The notes: generated from the letters alone by a model not told the origin. A DNA stretch of 64,000 nucleotides from Selenomonas sp. AE3005 (GCF_000686945.1 NZ_JMME01000007.1:62001-126000), one strand, 5' to 3'. Positions 16,721 to 25,411 are shown, counted from the first letter of the stretch. Translations and numbers: made by a program.

Positions 16721-18121
16721 TTAGCGCTTGCTTTTCAGATATTCATCAATGGCAGCAGCTGCCTTACGGCCTGCGCCCATGGCGAGAATTACCGTAGCAG
16801 CCCCCGTGACGATATCGCCGCCGGCAAATACGCCCGGTTTGGACGTTGCCCCGGTTTCCTCATCAGCCGCAATGTTGCCGCGCTTTGTAGTGTCAAGCCC
16901 CGGCGTCGTCTGCGAGATAATCGGATTCGGGCCGGTACCGATGGATACAATAACCGTCTCTACCTCCAGGTCAAACTCAGAACCAGCAACCGCTACCGGA
17001 CGACGGCGGCCGGATTCATCAGGCTCACCGAGCTCCATCTTAATGCAGCGCATGCCTTTAACCCAGCCGTTTTCATCCCCAAGAATTTCCACCGGGTTGT
17101 TGAGGAGTTTGAATTCAATGCCCTCTTCTTTAGCATGTTCCACTTCTTCCTTACGGGCAGGCAGTTCTGCCTCGCTACGGCGATAGACGATATAGACTTT
17201 TTCCGCGCCCAGGCGCAATGCCGTACGGGCAGCGTCCATAGCCACGTTGCCGCCGCCGATAACGGCGACCTTTTTGCCAATCTTAATCGGCGTAGCATAT
17301 TCCGGGAACTTATAAGCCTTCATGAGGTTGCAGCGCGTCAGGAATTCGTTGGCGGAATAAACGCCGCTGAGGCTTTCGCCCGGAATTCCCTGGAAACGCG
17401 GCAGACCGGCACCCGTGCCGATGAATACCGCATCAAAACCTTCTTCTTCCATCAGCTCGTCCACCGTGAACAGGCGGCCGGCTACGGAGTTGAGTTCAAA
17501 CTTCACGCCGAGTTTGGCGATGTTATCGATTTCCTTCTTCACGACATCATCTTTCGGCAGACGGAATTCGGGAATGCCGTAGGATAACACGCCGCCAGCC
17601 TTATGCAGGGCCTCAAATACCGTTACCTTATAGCCCTTCTTGGCCAGGTCACCAGCACAGGACAGGCCGGAGGGGCCGGAGCCGATTACAGCTACCTTCT
17701 GCGCGTCCGCAGCATACTCGATGGGTTTTACTTCTTCATTCTTGGCCATATAGCGGTCAGCTACATAGCGTTCCAAACGGCCAATGCCGACGGATTCGCC
17801 CTTCTTGGCCAGTACGCAGTATTTTTCGCACTGATTTTCCTGCGGGCAGACACGGCCGCAAACAGCCGGCAGAGCATTAGCCTCTTTGATTTTCTCAATA
17901 GCGCCATCAAAATCGCGCTCTTTAATCTTACCGATAAATTCCGGAATATCTACAGACACCGGGCAGCCCTTGCGGCACTGGGGCACTTTGCAGTGCAGGC
18001 AGCGCTCAGCCTCGGCTACCGCCGTTTCTTCATCGTAGCCCAAAGCTACTTCATCAAAGTTATGGGCGCGAACCTGCGGGTCCTGCACCGGCATTTCATG
18101 TTTCTTCAAAGACAAAGCCAT
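16721..18121 (-). CDS. nfnB: NADPH-dependent glutamate synthase small-subunit homologue / NfnB-type large subunit
   Basis: 466 aa. N-terminal [4Fe-4S] cysteine motifs (CLHCKVPQCRKGCPV, CGRVCPQENQCEKYC), an FAD site VAVIGSGPSGLSCA and an NADPH site VAVIGGGNVAMDAA. Annotated in many genomes as GltA, but its place 3 bases after an FNR-like FAD/NAD and [2Fe-2S] protein shows it is the large subunit of NfnAB, the electron-bifurcating NADH-dependent ferredoxin:NADP+ oxidoreductase. This enzyme balances NADH, NADPH and reduced ferredoxin in anaerobes. Role is inferred from the gene pair. Confidence 0.9.
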   Translation of the reverse strand: MALSLKKHEMPVQDPQVRAHNFDEVALGYDEETAVAEAERCLHCKVPQCRKGCPVSVDIPEFIGKIKERDFDGAIEKIKEANALPAVCGRVCPQENQCEKYCVLAKKGESVGIGRLERYVADRYMAKNEEVKPIEYAADAQKVAVIGSGPSGLSCAGDLAKKGYKVTVFEALHKAGGVLSYGIPEFRLPKDDVVKKEIDNIAKLGVKFELNSVAGRLFTVDELMEEEGFDAVFIGTGAGLPRFQGIPGESLSGVYSANEFLTRCNLMKAYKFPEYATPIKIGKKVAVIGGGNVAMDAARTALRLGAEKVYIVYRRSEAELPARKEEVEHAKEEGIEFKLLNNPVEILGDENGWVKGMRCIKMELGEPDESGRRRPVAVAGSEFDLEVETVIVSIGTGPNPIISQTTPGLDTTKRGNIAADEETGATSKPGVFAGGDIVTGAATVILAMGAGRKAAAAIDEYLKSKR

Positions 18122-18124
18122 CGT

Positions 18125-18967
18125 TTATTTCCTCCCCAAACCAATGCGGCAAATATGTTCCTTTTCCTCAGCCTCCATATCGCGATACATGCGCTGGCGG
18201 CTCATGAGTTCGGGGAAATCTACCTTATGCGCGTCAAATTCCGGGCCATCTACGCAGGCAAACTTCGTTTCGTCGCCCACGGTTACACGGCAGCCGCCGC
18301 ACATGCCCGTGCCGTCTACCATGATAGGATTCAGGCTGACCACCGTCGGAATGCCGAGTTCACGCGTAGCGTCAGCCACGCTCTTCATCATGATAACCGG
18401 GCCGATAGCCGTAATCTGGGCAATCTTTTCGCCGCGGTTCACGAGTTCCTGTACCGCATAGGTGACAAAGCCCTTAATGCCACGGGAACCATCATCGGTA
18501 GTGATGAGGATTTCATCCGTTACTTCGGACATTTCCTTTTCCATAATCAGGATGTCTTTGGTCTTGGCGCCCATGATGGCGATAACCTTGTTGCCGGCCT
18601 CTTTCATGGCCCGGGCAATCGGGAAAGTCGGCGCAACACCGATACCGCCGCCCACAACAACAACCGTGCCGTCAAACTTCTTGATTTCGGACGGCTGGCC
18701 TAAGGGGCCGGCAAAGTCCACAATGCTGTCGCCGGCGTTTTTGGCAGCCAGAGCCATCGTGGAGGCACCGATTACCTGGAATACAATGTTGATAATGCCT
18801 TTTTCGCGGTCAAAATTAGCGATAGTCAGAGGAATGCGCTCACCTTCCTCATCCACACGCAGAATGATAAACTGACCGGCCAGACATTTCTTCGCCACGC
18901 GCGGGGCCTCAATATCCATGGAGTAGACGCTCGGCGACAACTCCTCTTTCTTCAGAATCTTAAACAT
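18125..18967 (-). CDS. nfnA: NfnA-type small subunit: sulfide/dihydroorotate dehydrogenase-like FAD/NAD-binding protein
   Basis: 280 aa. Ferredoxin-NADP reductase fold: FAD region (ERIPLTIANFD), NAD site VVVVGGGIGVAPTFPIARAM, and a C-terminal [2Fe-2S] cysteine cluster (GTGMCGGCRVTVGDETKFACVDGPEFDAHKVDF). Matches the small subunit of NfnAB, which docks NADH and bifurcates electrons. Upstream and in operon with the large subunit. PyrK is a relative, but no pyrD is adjacent. Confidence 0.9.
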   Translation of the reverse strand: MFKILKKEELSPSVYSMDIEAPRVAKKCLAGQFIILRVDEEGERIPLTIANFDREKGIINIVFQVIGASTMALAAKNAGDSIVDFAGPLGQPSEIKKFDGTVVVVGGGIGVAPTFPIARAMKEAGNKVIAIMGAKTKDILIMEKEMSEVTDEILITTDDGSRGIKGFVTYAVQELVNRGEKIAQITAIGPVIMMKSVADATRELGIPTVVSLNPIMVDGTGMCGGCRVTVGDETKFACVDGPEFDAHKVDFPELMSRQRMYRDMEAEEKEHICRIGLGRK

Positions 18968-19001
18968 GATTCACTCTCCTAAAATACACAAATAAAACTC
19001 C

Positions 19002-19022
19002 GTGCAAAACAATGTTTTGCAC
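19002..19022. promoter_or_regulatory. Perfect palindrome GTGCAAAACA-a-TGTTTTGCAC upstream of nfnA
   Basis: 10-bp arms around a single base, 35 bases upstream of the nfnA start and downstream of the MTHFR-like gene. Could be an operator of nfnAB or a weak terminator of the preceding gene. Confidence 0.45.
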
Positions 19023-19094
19023 TGCGCCCTTAAACGAAATCTAAGCGATTCTGCGCCTATCGGCTTGACTCGCAAAGATTTCATAGCATCTTTA

Positions 19095-19838
19095 TCAAGC
19101 AAACACGCCTGCTAAATACTCTTCCAGGTTGGTCTTAATGGGCATTAAGTACACATTAGCGTCCTTTTTATCCGCCATTTCCATGACCTGACGGGAAAAC
19201 TCCACGCTCCACGCCAAGGTCGGCGCAAAGTTCTTCGGGAAAATGACGTTATTCTTGCGTTCCCAATAACTCTGCGAGGCAGCCGTGACCACAGGGGATA
19301 CGCCCCAGTACACATCAAGGCCGTCAAGCATATCCATGTAGATTTCCAGCATACGCATATCAAAGAACGGCTGCGTGAAGAACCCGGCCGCGCCAGCCTG
19401 CACCTTGCGGCGGGTGCGGTAGAGCTCATGGCGCATGGAACTTCTGTACTGGTCAATACCGGCATAGACTTTCACCTCCGGCATTTCCTCACGGAACTTG
19501 CGGATAACATCCGTTGATTCCGTCGGATACACCTCGTGCGTCATGCGCTGGGGAGGGTCCCCCTGCACCACCAGGACTTCCTTTATATTATGCTCACGCA
19601 GATAGTCCTTCATGGGCAGCTCTTTGTCCAAATCAATATCCATGGCGCGGATATGCGGCATCGACATGGGAAAATACTCCTGAGCCATGGCCGAACCTTC
19701 CCAACTGCGAATGTCAAACCGCAGCAGGTCAGGTATATTTATAACATCCAGCTTGCCTTCGTACTGCTTTAACAACTGCAACTCGCCACGCAAAGATTCT
19801 TCATCACGGGGAATCAGCTCCACGGATACACGTTTCAT
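19095..19838 (-). CDS. Methylenetetrahydrofolate reductase-like protein
   Basis: 247 aa, a TIM-barrel protein of the MetF family. Seen: SVELIPRDEESL (N-terminal catalytic region, Glu kept), VLVVQGDPPQR (flavin/folate region GDPP) and VQAGAAGFFTQPFFDMRML (AGAxFxxTQ motif). Shorter than E. coli MetF (~296 aa). Would reduce methylene-THF to methyl-THF for methionine synthesis or one-carbon flow. No MetV-type zinc partner is adjacent. Single gene. Confidence 0.8.
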   Translation of the reverse strand: MKRVSVELIPRDEESLRGELQLLKQYEGKLDVINIPDLLRFDIRSWEGSAMAQEYFPMSMPHIRAMDIDLDKELPMKDYLREHNIKEVLVVQGDPPQRMTHEVYPTESTDVIRKFREEMPEVKVYAGIDQYRSSMRHELYRTRRKVQAGAAGFFTQPFFDMRMLEIYMDMLDGLDVYWGVSPVVTAASQSYWERKNNVIFPKNFAPTLAWSVEFSRQVMEMADKKDANVYLMPIKTNLEEYLAGVFA

Positions 19839-19931
19839 AGGCCGCCTCCAGATTCATTGTTAATTTGTAATGTATAATTTACATGAATATAATTGTAATG
19901 TCTTTTTTATGAAAATGCAAGCATTCAATCC

Positions 19932-20468
19932 CTACAGTTCCAGACCGGCCTCCCGGCGGGCAAAATATTCCCGGTCCAAAATTCCCAAAACAACCAGATT
20001 CTCATAAACGCCATTGGTAATGATGGTTTCGCGGATAAGACCTTCCCGCACCATGCCCTCGCTCTCATAAAGATGCAGGGCTCTGTCATTATAATCTTTG
20101 CAGTCGAGCCAGGCCCGATGGAACTTTTTCACTTCAAAGGCCCATTTTTTTATAAGTTTCATGGCCTCGTGTCCATATCCAAGCCCCTTCTTGGCAATAA
20201 TGACATGCGTCCATTCCATTTCCCTGGCCTCAGTAGACAGGCCGGCCACCATAAAATATCCTGCCGGCTCACCGCTGGCCACTTCCTCGACAATCACGTC
20301 CATAGAGGCCTGACCATTCGTAATTATCCCGGTATGAAAATCCCGGTCAAAGGGCACAATATACGGTAAATTGTCCGGGGCATATTCCAGCTCCATGATA
20401 TAATCCAAATCCGCCTCCGTGGCCCGGCGCAGACGCAGGCGCTCACCTGTGATTAAAATCTCAGCCAT
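19932..20468 (-). CDS. GNAT-family N-acetyltransferase (RimJ/RimL-like)
   Basis: 178 aa with start LITGERLRLRRATEADLDYIMELE, acetyl-CoA site IIAKKGLGYGHEAMKLIKKWAF (the Q/RxxGxG/A variant as KKGLGYG) and HRAWLDCKDYNDRALHLYESEGMVREGLIRE. This resembles RimJ/RimL/SpeG-type acetyltransferases. Substrate unknown. Divergent from the mscS-like gene. Confidence 0.85.
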   Translation of the reverse strand: MAEILITGERLRLRRATEADLDYIMELEYAPDNLPYIVPFDRDFHTGIITNGQASMDVIVEEVASGEPAGYFMVAGLSTEAREMEWTHVIIAKKGLGYGHEAMKLIKKWAFEVKKFHRAWLDCKDYNDRALHLYESEGMVREGLIRETIITNGVYENLVVLGILDREYFARREAGLEL

Positions 20469-20566
20469 GTATTTTCTCCTTACTATTTTTTTTTGCCTAC
20501 ATATAGTATAATGTAAAGGATTTTTTATTCAAGTTTCACACTTAAAAATAAGTAGGAGGAATCATT

Positions 20567-21631
20567 TTGCCAAATCTGGAAATACTGAGTCTCATTAACT
20601 GGGCTCATCTTTTGGAAATGCTGCTAATCCCCGGTTGTATACTGGCAGCAGCCCTCACTGTGGGCATAATGGTCAACCGCATGATAAAACGCCGTATAAT
20701 GCAGCACCTCACCATCGAGGAGGCCACCTGGCAGTATATTTTTATCAATGCCATGCAGGGCGTGCCCATTTCCTTCTGTGTAGTCGTAGGGCTGTACTGG
20801 ATTGTCAATACCATTGACATCATCGAACCTTTAGTACGCATCTTTTCCTATATACTCTTTACCGTCATCATTCTGACTATCACCCGGGTTATTGCCCGGA
20901 CCATCAGCGGCGTGGTGGATATGCAAATCGAGCGTTCCCAGCAGCGCATGCCCAAAACCACCCTGCTGAACGCTATCCTGAACGGCATTATCTACGCCAT
21001 GGGCATTCTGGTAGTTCTGCAATACTACGGCATATCCATCGCCCCCATTCTCACCGCCCTGGGTGTCGGTGGTATGGCCGTGGCCCTGGCCCTGCAGGAA
21101 ACGCTGGCCAATATCTTCTCCGGCCTGCACCTGATTCTTTCCAAACAGCTGCGGCTGGGTGATTATATCCGCCTGAGCTCCGGCGAAGAAGGCCGCGTTA
21201 CGGATATTACCTGGCGTTTTACCACCATCGTTCCGGTAGGCGACGGTAATATGGTCGTAATCCCGAACCAGAAAATCGCCTCGTCCATCATCACCAACTA
21301 CAGCATGCCCCGGCATGATATCGTCATCAAAATCCCCGTGGGCGTTGCTTATGACAGTGACCTGCAAAAGGTAGAGGACGTGACGTTGGACGTTGCCCGG
21401 CAGGTGCTGACTGCTCTCAATGAAAAACTCGATGATAACAGACAGCCCACTGTGCGGTTCTACAACTTTGGTGACAGCAGCATTGACTTTAATGTACTCC
21501 TGCACTCCGCCCGTTTCGATGACCAGTTCCGCCTGAAACACGAATTCATCAAAGCCCTCACCGCCAGATTCCGGCAGGAAGGCATTGAAATTCCCTTCCC
21601 CATTCGTACAGTTATCAAACAAAATCAATAA
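20567..21631 (+). CDS. MscS-family mechanosensitive ion channel
   Basis: 354 aa. TTG start at 20567 is supported by AGGAGG 7 bases upstream. Four or five membrane segments, the pore-lining helix ALGVGGMAVALALQETLANIFSGLHLI with the Gly/Ala packing typical of MscS TM3, then the cytoplasmic beta domain (LGDYIRLSSGEEGRVTDITWRFTTI...IPNQKIASSIITNYS). Opens on membrane tension to release solutes in hypo-osmotic shock. Followed by a strong terminator. Confidence 0.93.
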   Translation: MPNLEILSLINWAHLLEMLLIPGCILAAALTVGIMVNRMIKRRIMQHLTIEEATWQYIFINAMQGVPISFCVVVGLYWIVNTIDIIEPLVRIFSYILFTVIILTITRVIARTISGVVDMQIERSQQRMPKTTLLNAILNGIIYAMGILVVLQYYGISIAPILTALGVGGMAVALALQETLANIFSGLHLILSKQLRLGDYIRLSSGEEGRVTDITWRFTTIVPVGDGNMVVIPNQKIASSIITNYSMPRHDIVIKIPVGVAYDSDLQKVEDVTLDVARQVLTALNEKLDDNRQPTVRFYNFGDSSIDFNVLLHSARFDDQFRLKHEFIKALTARFRQEGIEIPFPIRTVIKQNQ

Positions 21632-21682
21632 ACCGTTTATCTTGGGGTTGTAAATATAAAAACCACCATATACGGTATTTTC

Positions 21683-21727
21683 TTATCCACAGATTGACGC
21701 AACAGCAATCTGTGGATAACTTTTTTT
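21683..21727 (+). terminator. mscS terminator built from two inverted DnaA boxes
   Basis: TTATCCACA (21683-21691) and TGTGGATAA (21711-21719) are perfect consensus DnaA boxes facing each other; with GATTG/CAATC they form a 14-bp stem followed by CTTTTTTT. It works on paper both as an intrinsic terminator and as a DnaA-binding site upstream of the nrd operon. Confidence 0.75.
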
Positions 21728-21756
21728 CACCCCTGTTACAGCGCCTGATTCACGCT

Positions 21757-21772
21757 TTATCCTTGTGGATAA
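21757..21772 (+). promoter_or_regulatory. Third DnaA box upstream of the nrd operon
   Basis: TGTGGATAA at 21764-21772 is another exact DnaA box; TTATCC at 21757-21762 faces it as a partial fourth box. It sits 47 bases upstream of the predicted -35. Confidence 0.6.
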
Positions 21773-21796
21773 GTACGGGGATAATGCCGCCGCTAA

Positions 21797-21847
21797 TAAC
21801 AACATATAGTATTTTCCATTGACTTAACGCCATACATATTGTATAAT
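21797..21847 (+). promoter_or_regulatory. nrd promoter with two candidate NrdR boxes
   Basis: TTGACT (21819-21824) and TATAAT (21842-21847), 17-base spacer. ACATATAGTAT (21802-21812) and ACATATTGTAT (21834-21844) lie 32 bases apart and match 12 and 11 of 16 positions of the NrdR consensus ACACWATATATWGTGT when extended; NrdR boxes usually come in such pairs three helical turns apart. The second overlaps the -10. Confidence 0.55.
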
Positions 21848-21938
21848 TTTCGTAGATTCACCGCTAAAGGCGATGAAAGCTCAACAAATACCGCAAGGTC
21901 TTATACATACTATTATTTTTTAAGGACAGGTGATTATC

Positions 21939-22226
21939 ATGATGGTAAATGATGTTGCTGTAACCATCGATGGACTGACAGACGTTTCCGAACAGGAAAT
22001 CGTAAATTACATCGGTTATGTAGAAGAACAAACCAACGAACGTGTCAACGAACTGACTTTGACTCCGGCCGCTGACGGTCAGATTCATTTAGATTATGTG
22101 CTCCAGCCCCAGAAATTCGAGCGTATCCGCCGTATCACGGGCTACCTCGTGGGCACTATCGACCGCTGGAACGACGCCAAGCAGGCCGAGGAACACGACC
22201 GGGTAAAACACACGGTTACTCACTAA
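21939..22226 (+). CDS. NrdD C-terminal-like small protein (stand-alone glycyl radical tail of class III ribonucleotide reductase)
   Basis: 95 aa from ATG 21939, 7 bases after ACAGGTG; a GTG at 21930 lies on that site. The C-terminal third, RRITGYLVGTIDRWNDAKQAEEHDRVKH, resembles the end of class III anaerobic ribonucleotide reductase, including the R-x-T-G-Y segment that bears the glycyl radical in NrdD. The catalytic barrel and zinc cysteines are absent. It is directly followed (1 base) by the NrdG activase. By analogy with the GrcA/YfiD spare part for pyruvate formate-lyase, it might serve as a replacement radical domain; this is inference. Confidence 0.65.
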   Translation: MMVNDVAVTIDGLTDVSEQEIVNYIGYVEEQTNERVNELTLTPAADGQIHLDYVLQPQKFERIRRITGYLVGTIDRWNDAKQAEEHDRVKHTVTH

Positions 22227-22227
22227 A

Positions 22228-22725
22228 ATGAAAATGCGCATAGCAGGAATCGTGGATGATTCCATCGTTGATGGGGATGGCCTTAGACTTTCAGTCTTTA
22301 CCCAAGGTTGTCCCCATCATTGTGTCGGCTGTCAAAATCCCGACACCCATGCCGCCAGCGGCGGCCGTGACGAGGATACGGAAAACATCTTGGCCCGGAT
22401 TGATGAAAACCCTCTCCTCACCGGCATAACCTTCAGCGGCGGCGAACCCTTTCTCCAGCCTGCCCCCCTCACACGCCTGGCCAAAGAGGCACACAAACGC
22501 GGCTTAGACGTCTGGAGCTATACCGGCTACACTTTAGAAGAATTACTGGCCAAAAAGAACCCGGCCATCGACGCCCTGCTGCGGGAACTTGACGTTCTCG
22601 TAGACGGCCCCTACGAAGAACGCCTCCGCGATTTAACCCTCAACTTCCGTGGCTCCAGCAATCAGCGTATCATCGATATGAACGCCTTCCGCAAGACCGG
22701 CAAGATTCGTACATTGGAGTTCTGA
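22228..22725 (+). CDS. nrdG: Anaerobic ribonucleotide reductase activating protein (radical SAM)
   Basis: 165 aa. Radical SAM motif CPHHCVGC (CxxxCxxC) near residue 29, followed by TFSGGEPFLQP, the GGE motif for SAM binding. Length and sequence fit NrdG, which installs the glycyl radical on NrdD using S-adenosylmethionine and a [4Fe-4S] cluster. In operon with the NrdD-tail-like gene and under the DnaA/NrdR-like promoter. A full-length nrdD is not in this window. Confidence 0.93.
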   Translation: MKMRIAGIVDDSIVDGDGLRLSVFTQGCPHHCVGCQNPDTHAASGGRDEDTENILARIDENPLLTGITFSGGEPFLQPAPLTRLAKEAHKRGLDVWSYTGYTLEELLAKKNPAIDALLRELDVLVDGPYEERLRDLTLNFRGSSNQRIIDMNAFRKTGKIRTLEF

Positions 22726-22858
22726 TGTTTTGTCAGCATACAGCGTAAGCGTAGTACGCCGGCAGCGGTCATGCTTGCCGGCTAGTTGGTAAAATCGTCA
22801 TAACCATAGCTAAAAGACAGGAATACCATTTGCTGACCGAAATAATTGATAGTAACTT

Positions 22859-23063
22859 CCAGCGAGGCGGCTCATGGCTGTTCTAAGCGCCGCGTATGAC
22901 GATTCACGTTAAGAAAATATTTTTTGCCCACCACACACAAAAAACGCAAAGCACTTTTGTTTGAACGCAGTGAGTTTAAGTGCTTTGCGTTTTTATTATG
23001 GCAAAAAATATTTTTAGAGAATTGTCATAGCATAGCGTGAACAGCCATGAGCCGCCTCGCTGG
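22859..23063. repeat. 205-bp nested inverted repeat between convergent genes
   Basis: Outer arms of 25 bp are perfect (22859-22883 against 23039-23063, beginning CCAGCGAGGCGGCTC). Inside, AATATTTTTTGCC (22916-22928) pairs with 23000-23012, and AAACGCAAAGCACTT (22942-22956) pairs with 22978-22992 as a bidirectional terminator between nrdG and the usp gene. No ORF. Looks like a mobile palindrome or a composite terminator. Confidence 0.75.
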
Positions 23064-23079
23064 CCACGAAAAAAATTGC

Positions 23080-23496
23080 CTATTTCACCACCAGAACCGG
23101 ACATTTAGCCTGTTCTACAATATACTGGCTGACGCTGCCCAGCAGCACGCCTTTGACAATTCCCAGTCCCCGGCTGCCCATGATAATCAAATCAATATCA
23201 TTGGACGTAGCAAAATCCAAAATAACTACGGCCGGCGACCCGGTTTCCGAAAACGCCTCTTTTTCAATCCCCGACGGCACCATTTCCATCGCCCTGTCCA
23301 GAATCACATTACCGGCCTTGGTAACTGCCTCCAGAATCGCGTCTGACAGACAGGCGTTAATCGCCAGTTGATTGATATTCGCCACATAGAGGAAATTCAG
23401 CTTGGCCTCACAAGCCTCTGCCATAGCAATGGCCTCTGCCACAGCGCGGTCAGAACCTTCCGAACCATCGACCGGTACAAGAATGTTTTTCATCAT
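23080..23496 (-). CDS. Universal stress protein (UspA family)
   Basis: 138 aa: MMKNILVPVDGSEGSDRAVAEA start and the ATP-binding loop IIMGSRGLGIVKGVLLGSVSQYIVEQAKCPVLVVK (GxxG-9x-GSxS). The family binds ATP or forms dimers and is induced by starvation or stress. Second of two neighbouring usp genes (36-base gap). Confidence 0.93.
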   Translation of the reverse strand: MMKNILVPVDGSEGSDRAVAEAIAMAEACEAKLNFLYVANINQLAINACLSDAILEAVTKAGNVILDRAMEMVPSGIEKEAFSETGSPAVVILDFATSNDIDLIIMGSRGLGIVKGVLLGSVSQYIVEQAKCPVLVVK

Positions 23497-23532
23497 AAGG
23501 AATACCCCCCTGCTGTAAATTCAGCTCATTAT

Positions 23533-23970
23533 TCACTTAACTACCACCACAGATACTTTAGCGCGTTCAATAAGCTCCTGACTGACACTGCCAAAAATCA
23601 GCCCTTCCATCACACCCAGACCGCGGCCGCCCACGACAATGCAATCATGGCCGCCTTCCTCACAAAACTCCAGAATGGTCTCCACCGGTGTGCCGGTACG
23701 CTGATGATACTCATACGCAAAATCAGCAGGAATATATTTTTCCGCCATCTTCAGCGCCGCCTGTGCCTCATCATCCATTGAACCGGCAATGGAATCAGGC
23801 AGCCAGGACTCCTCCTTGGCATCCGTATCCTTGTCAAAATACGTCACATGCAATACATCAACCTCTGCCCCGGTTATCTCTGCCAAATTCACGGCAAATG
23901 CCGCCGCCCGACCAGCTCCCTCCGAGGCATCAATAGGCACCAATATACGGGCAAGCTTTCCCCCTGGCAT
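23533..23970 (-). CDS. Universal stress protein (UspA family)
   Basis: 145 aa: LARILVPIDASEGAGRAAAFAVNLA and VVGGRGLGVMEGLIFGSVSQELIERAKVSVVVVK, the GxxG-9x-GS ATP loop. Paralogue of the downstream usp gene, about as similar as usual for tandem Usp pairs. Divergent from the threonine dehydratase gene. Confidence 0.93.
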   Translation of the reverse strand: MPGGKLARILVPIDASEGAGRAAAFAVNLAEITGAEVDVLHVTYFDKDTDAKEESWLPDSIAGSMDDEAQAALKMAEKYIPADFAYEYHQRTGTPVETILEFCEEGGHDCIVVGGRGLGVMEGLIFGSVSQELIERAKVSVVVVK

Positions 23971-24055
23971 ATAAACATTCCTCCCCGTATTACTTTATGA
24001 CTACATATTTCGCTAAACTATAGACAAAATCCTTCCCCATTCAGCAGAAAATACA

Positions 24056-24085
24056 TTGACATTCTTTGAAGGATAATGCTACACT
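24056..24085 (+). promoter_or_regulatory. ilvA promoter
   Basis: TTGACA at 24056-24061 and TACACT at 24080-24085, 18-base spacer, about 75 bases before the ATG. Confidence 0.6.
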
Positions 24086-24160
24086 AAGTAGAACATTTTA
24101 CTATAGAAATCATGTCATATTTTACATTATATGTAAACATATATAACAGGAGGCAGAGCT

Positions 24161-25411
24161 ATGTCCAAAGAAAAAGCACCGAAAGTCACCAATCAGGAAA
24201 TCGTAGAGACAACTACCATTGCCGGCGTTTACCAGGCCGCCCGCAATTTGGAAGGCATTGTCAAAAAAACCTCCCTTATCCCCAGCGACTTTTTCTCCGA
24301 AATCTCCGGCAATGAAGTTTACCTCAAACCGGAAAACCTTCAGCACACCGGCGCCTTTAAACTGCGCGGTGCCTACAATAAAATCAGCCAGCTCACCCCC
24401 GAAGAACGCGCCAAAGGCGTTATCACGTCCTCAGCCGGCAACCATGCTCAGGGCGTAGCCTTCGCCGCCCAAAAACTCGGCGTCAAGGCTGTAATCTGTA
24501 TGCCGGCCACCACGCCAATCTTAAAAGTTGAAGGCACCAAGGCCTTAGGGGCCGAAGTCGTGCTCCACGGCGACGGCTTTGACGACGCCTACGCCTACAG
24601 CCTCGAACTACAAAAACAGCATGGCTACGTCTATATTCACCCCTTCAACGACCTGCAGGTACTCCTGGGACAGGGCACTACCGCCCTTGAAATCATTGAC
24701 GCCTGCAAAGACATCGATGCTATCCTCGTGCCCATCGGCGGCGGCGGCTTTGCCTCCGGCGTGGCCCTGGCCACCAAACTCGTCAACCCGGACATCAAAG
24801 TCATCGGCGTTGAACCGGAAAATGCCGCCTGCATGAAAGCCGCCCTCGACAAACAGAAAATCGTCACCTTAAAATCCGCCGACACCGTAGCGGACGGCTG
24901 CGCTGTCAAAACGGCCGGCACACTGACCTACGAATTCTGCAAAAAATACCTTGATGATATCATCACCGTTTCCGAAATGGAAATCATGGGTGCCCTGCTC
25001 TCCCTTATCGAAAAGCACAAACTCATTGCCGAAGGGGCCGGCGTCCTCTCACTCGCCGCCCTTTCCAAACTCCCCTTCAAGGGCAAAAAAGTAGCCGCCA
25101 TTGTCAGTGGCGGCAATATCGACATCTCCACTATCTCCGCTTTAATTGAAAAAGCCAAGATAGCCAGAGGCCGGGTATTCTGTTTCGGCGTTCTCCTGCC
25201 GGACAAACCGGGCCAGCTCCTCACCATTTCCCGTATTCTCGCTGAGGAAAACGCCAATGTTATCGAACTTAACCATAACCAGTCCAAGGTGACCGACAGC
25301 TTTAAAAAGGTTATCCTCGAAGTTACCTGTGAAACCAACAACGAAGAACATATCCAGCGAATCACCAAAGCCCTGCATGATAACGGGTATGAACTGGAAA
25401 GAATTTACTAA
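24161..25411 (+). CDS. ilvA: Threonine ammonia-lyase (threonine dehydratase)
   Basis: 416 aa with ATG 24161 after AGGAGGC. PLP lysine in QHTGAFKLRGAYNK, the cofactor phosphate loop PIGGGGFASG, Asn of SSAGNHAQGVA. The C-terminal ~75 residues (FCFGVLLPDKPGQLLTISRILAEENANVIELNHNQ) form a single ACT domain, the arrangement of the ~400-aa IlvA/TdcB class. Converts threonine to 2-oxobutanoate and ammonia for isoleucine synthesis or propionate formation. Monocistronic with a strong terminator. Confidence 0.93.
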   Translation: MSKEKAPKVTNQEIVETTTIAGVYQAARNLEGIVKKTSLIPSDFFSEISGNEVYLKPENLQHTGAFKLRGAYNKISQLTPEERAKGVITSSAGNHAQGVAFAAQKLGVKAVICMPATTPILKVEGTKALGAEVVLHGDGFDDAYAYSLELQKQHGYVYIHPFNDLQVLLGQGTTALEIIDACKDIDAILVPIGGGGFASGVALATKLVNPDIKVIGVEPENAACMKAALDKQKIVTLKSADTVADGCAVKTAGTLTYEFCKKYLDDIITVSEMEIMGALLSLIEKHKLIAEGAGVLSLAALSKLPFKGKKVAAIVSGGNIDISTISALIEKAKIARGRVFCFGVLLPDKPGQLLTISRILAEENANVIELNHNQSKVTDSFKKVILEVTCETNNEEHIQRITKALHDNGYELERIY

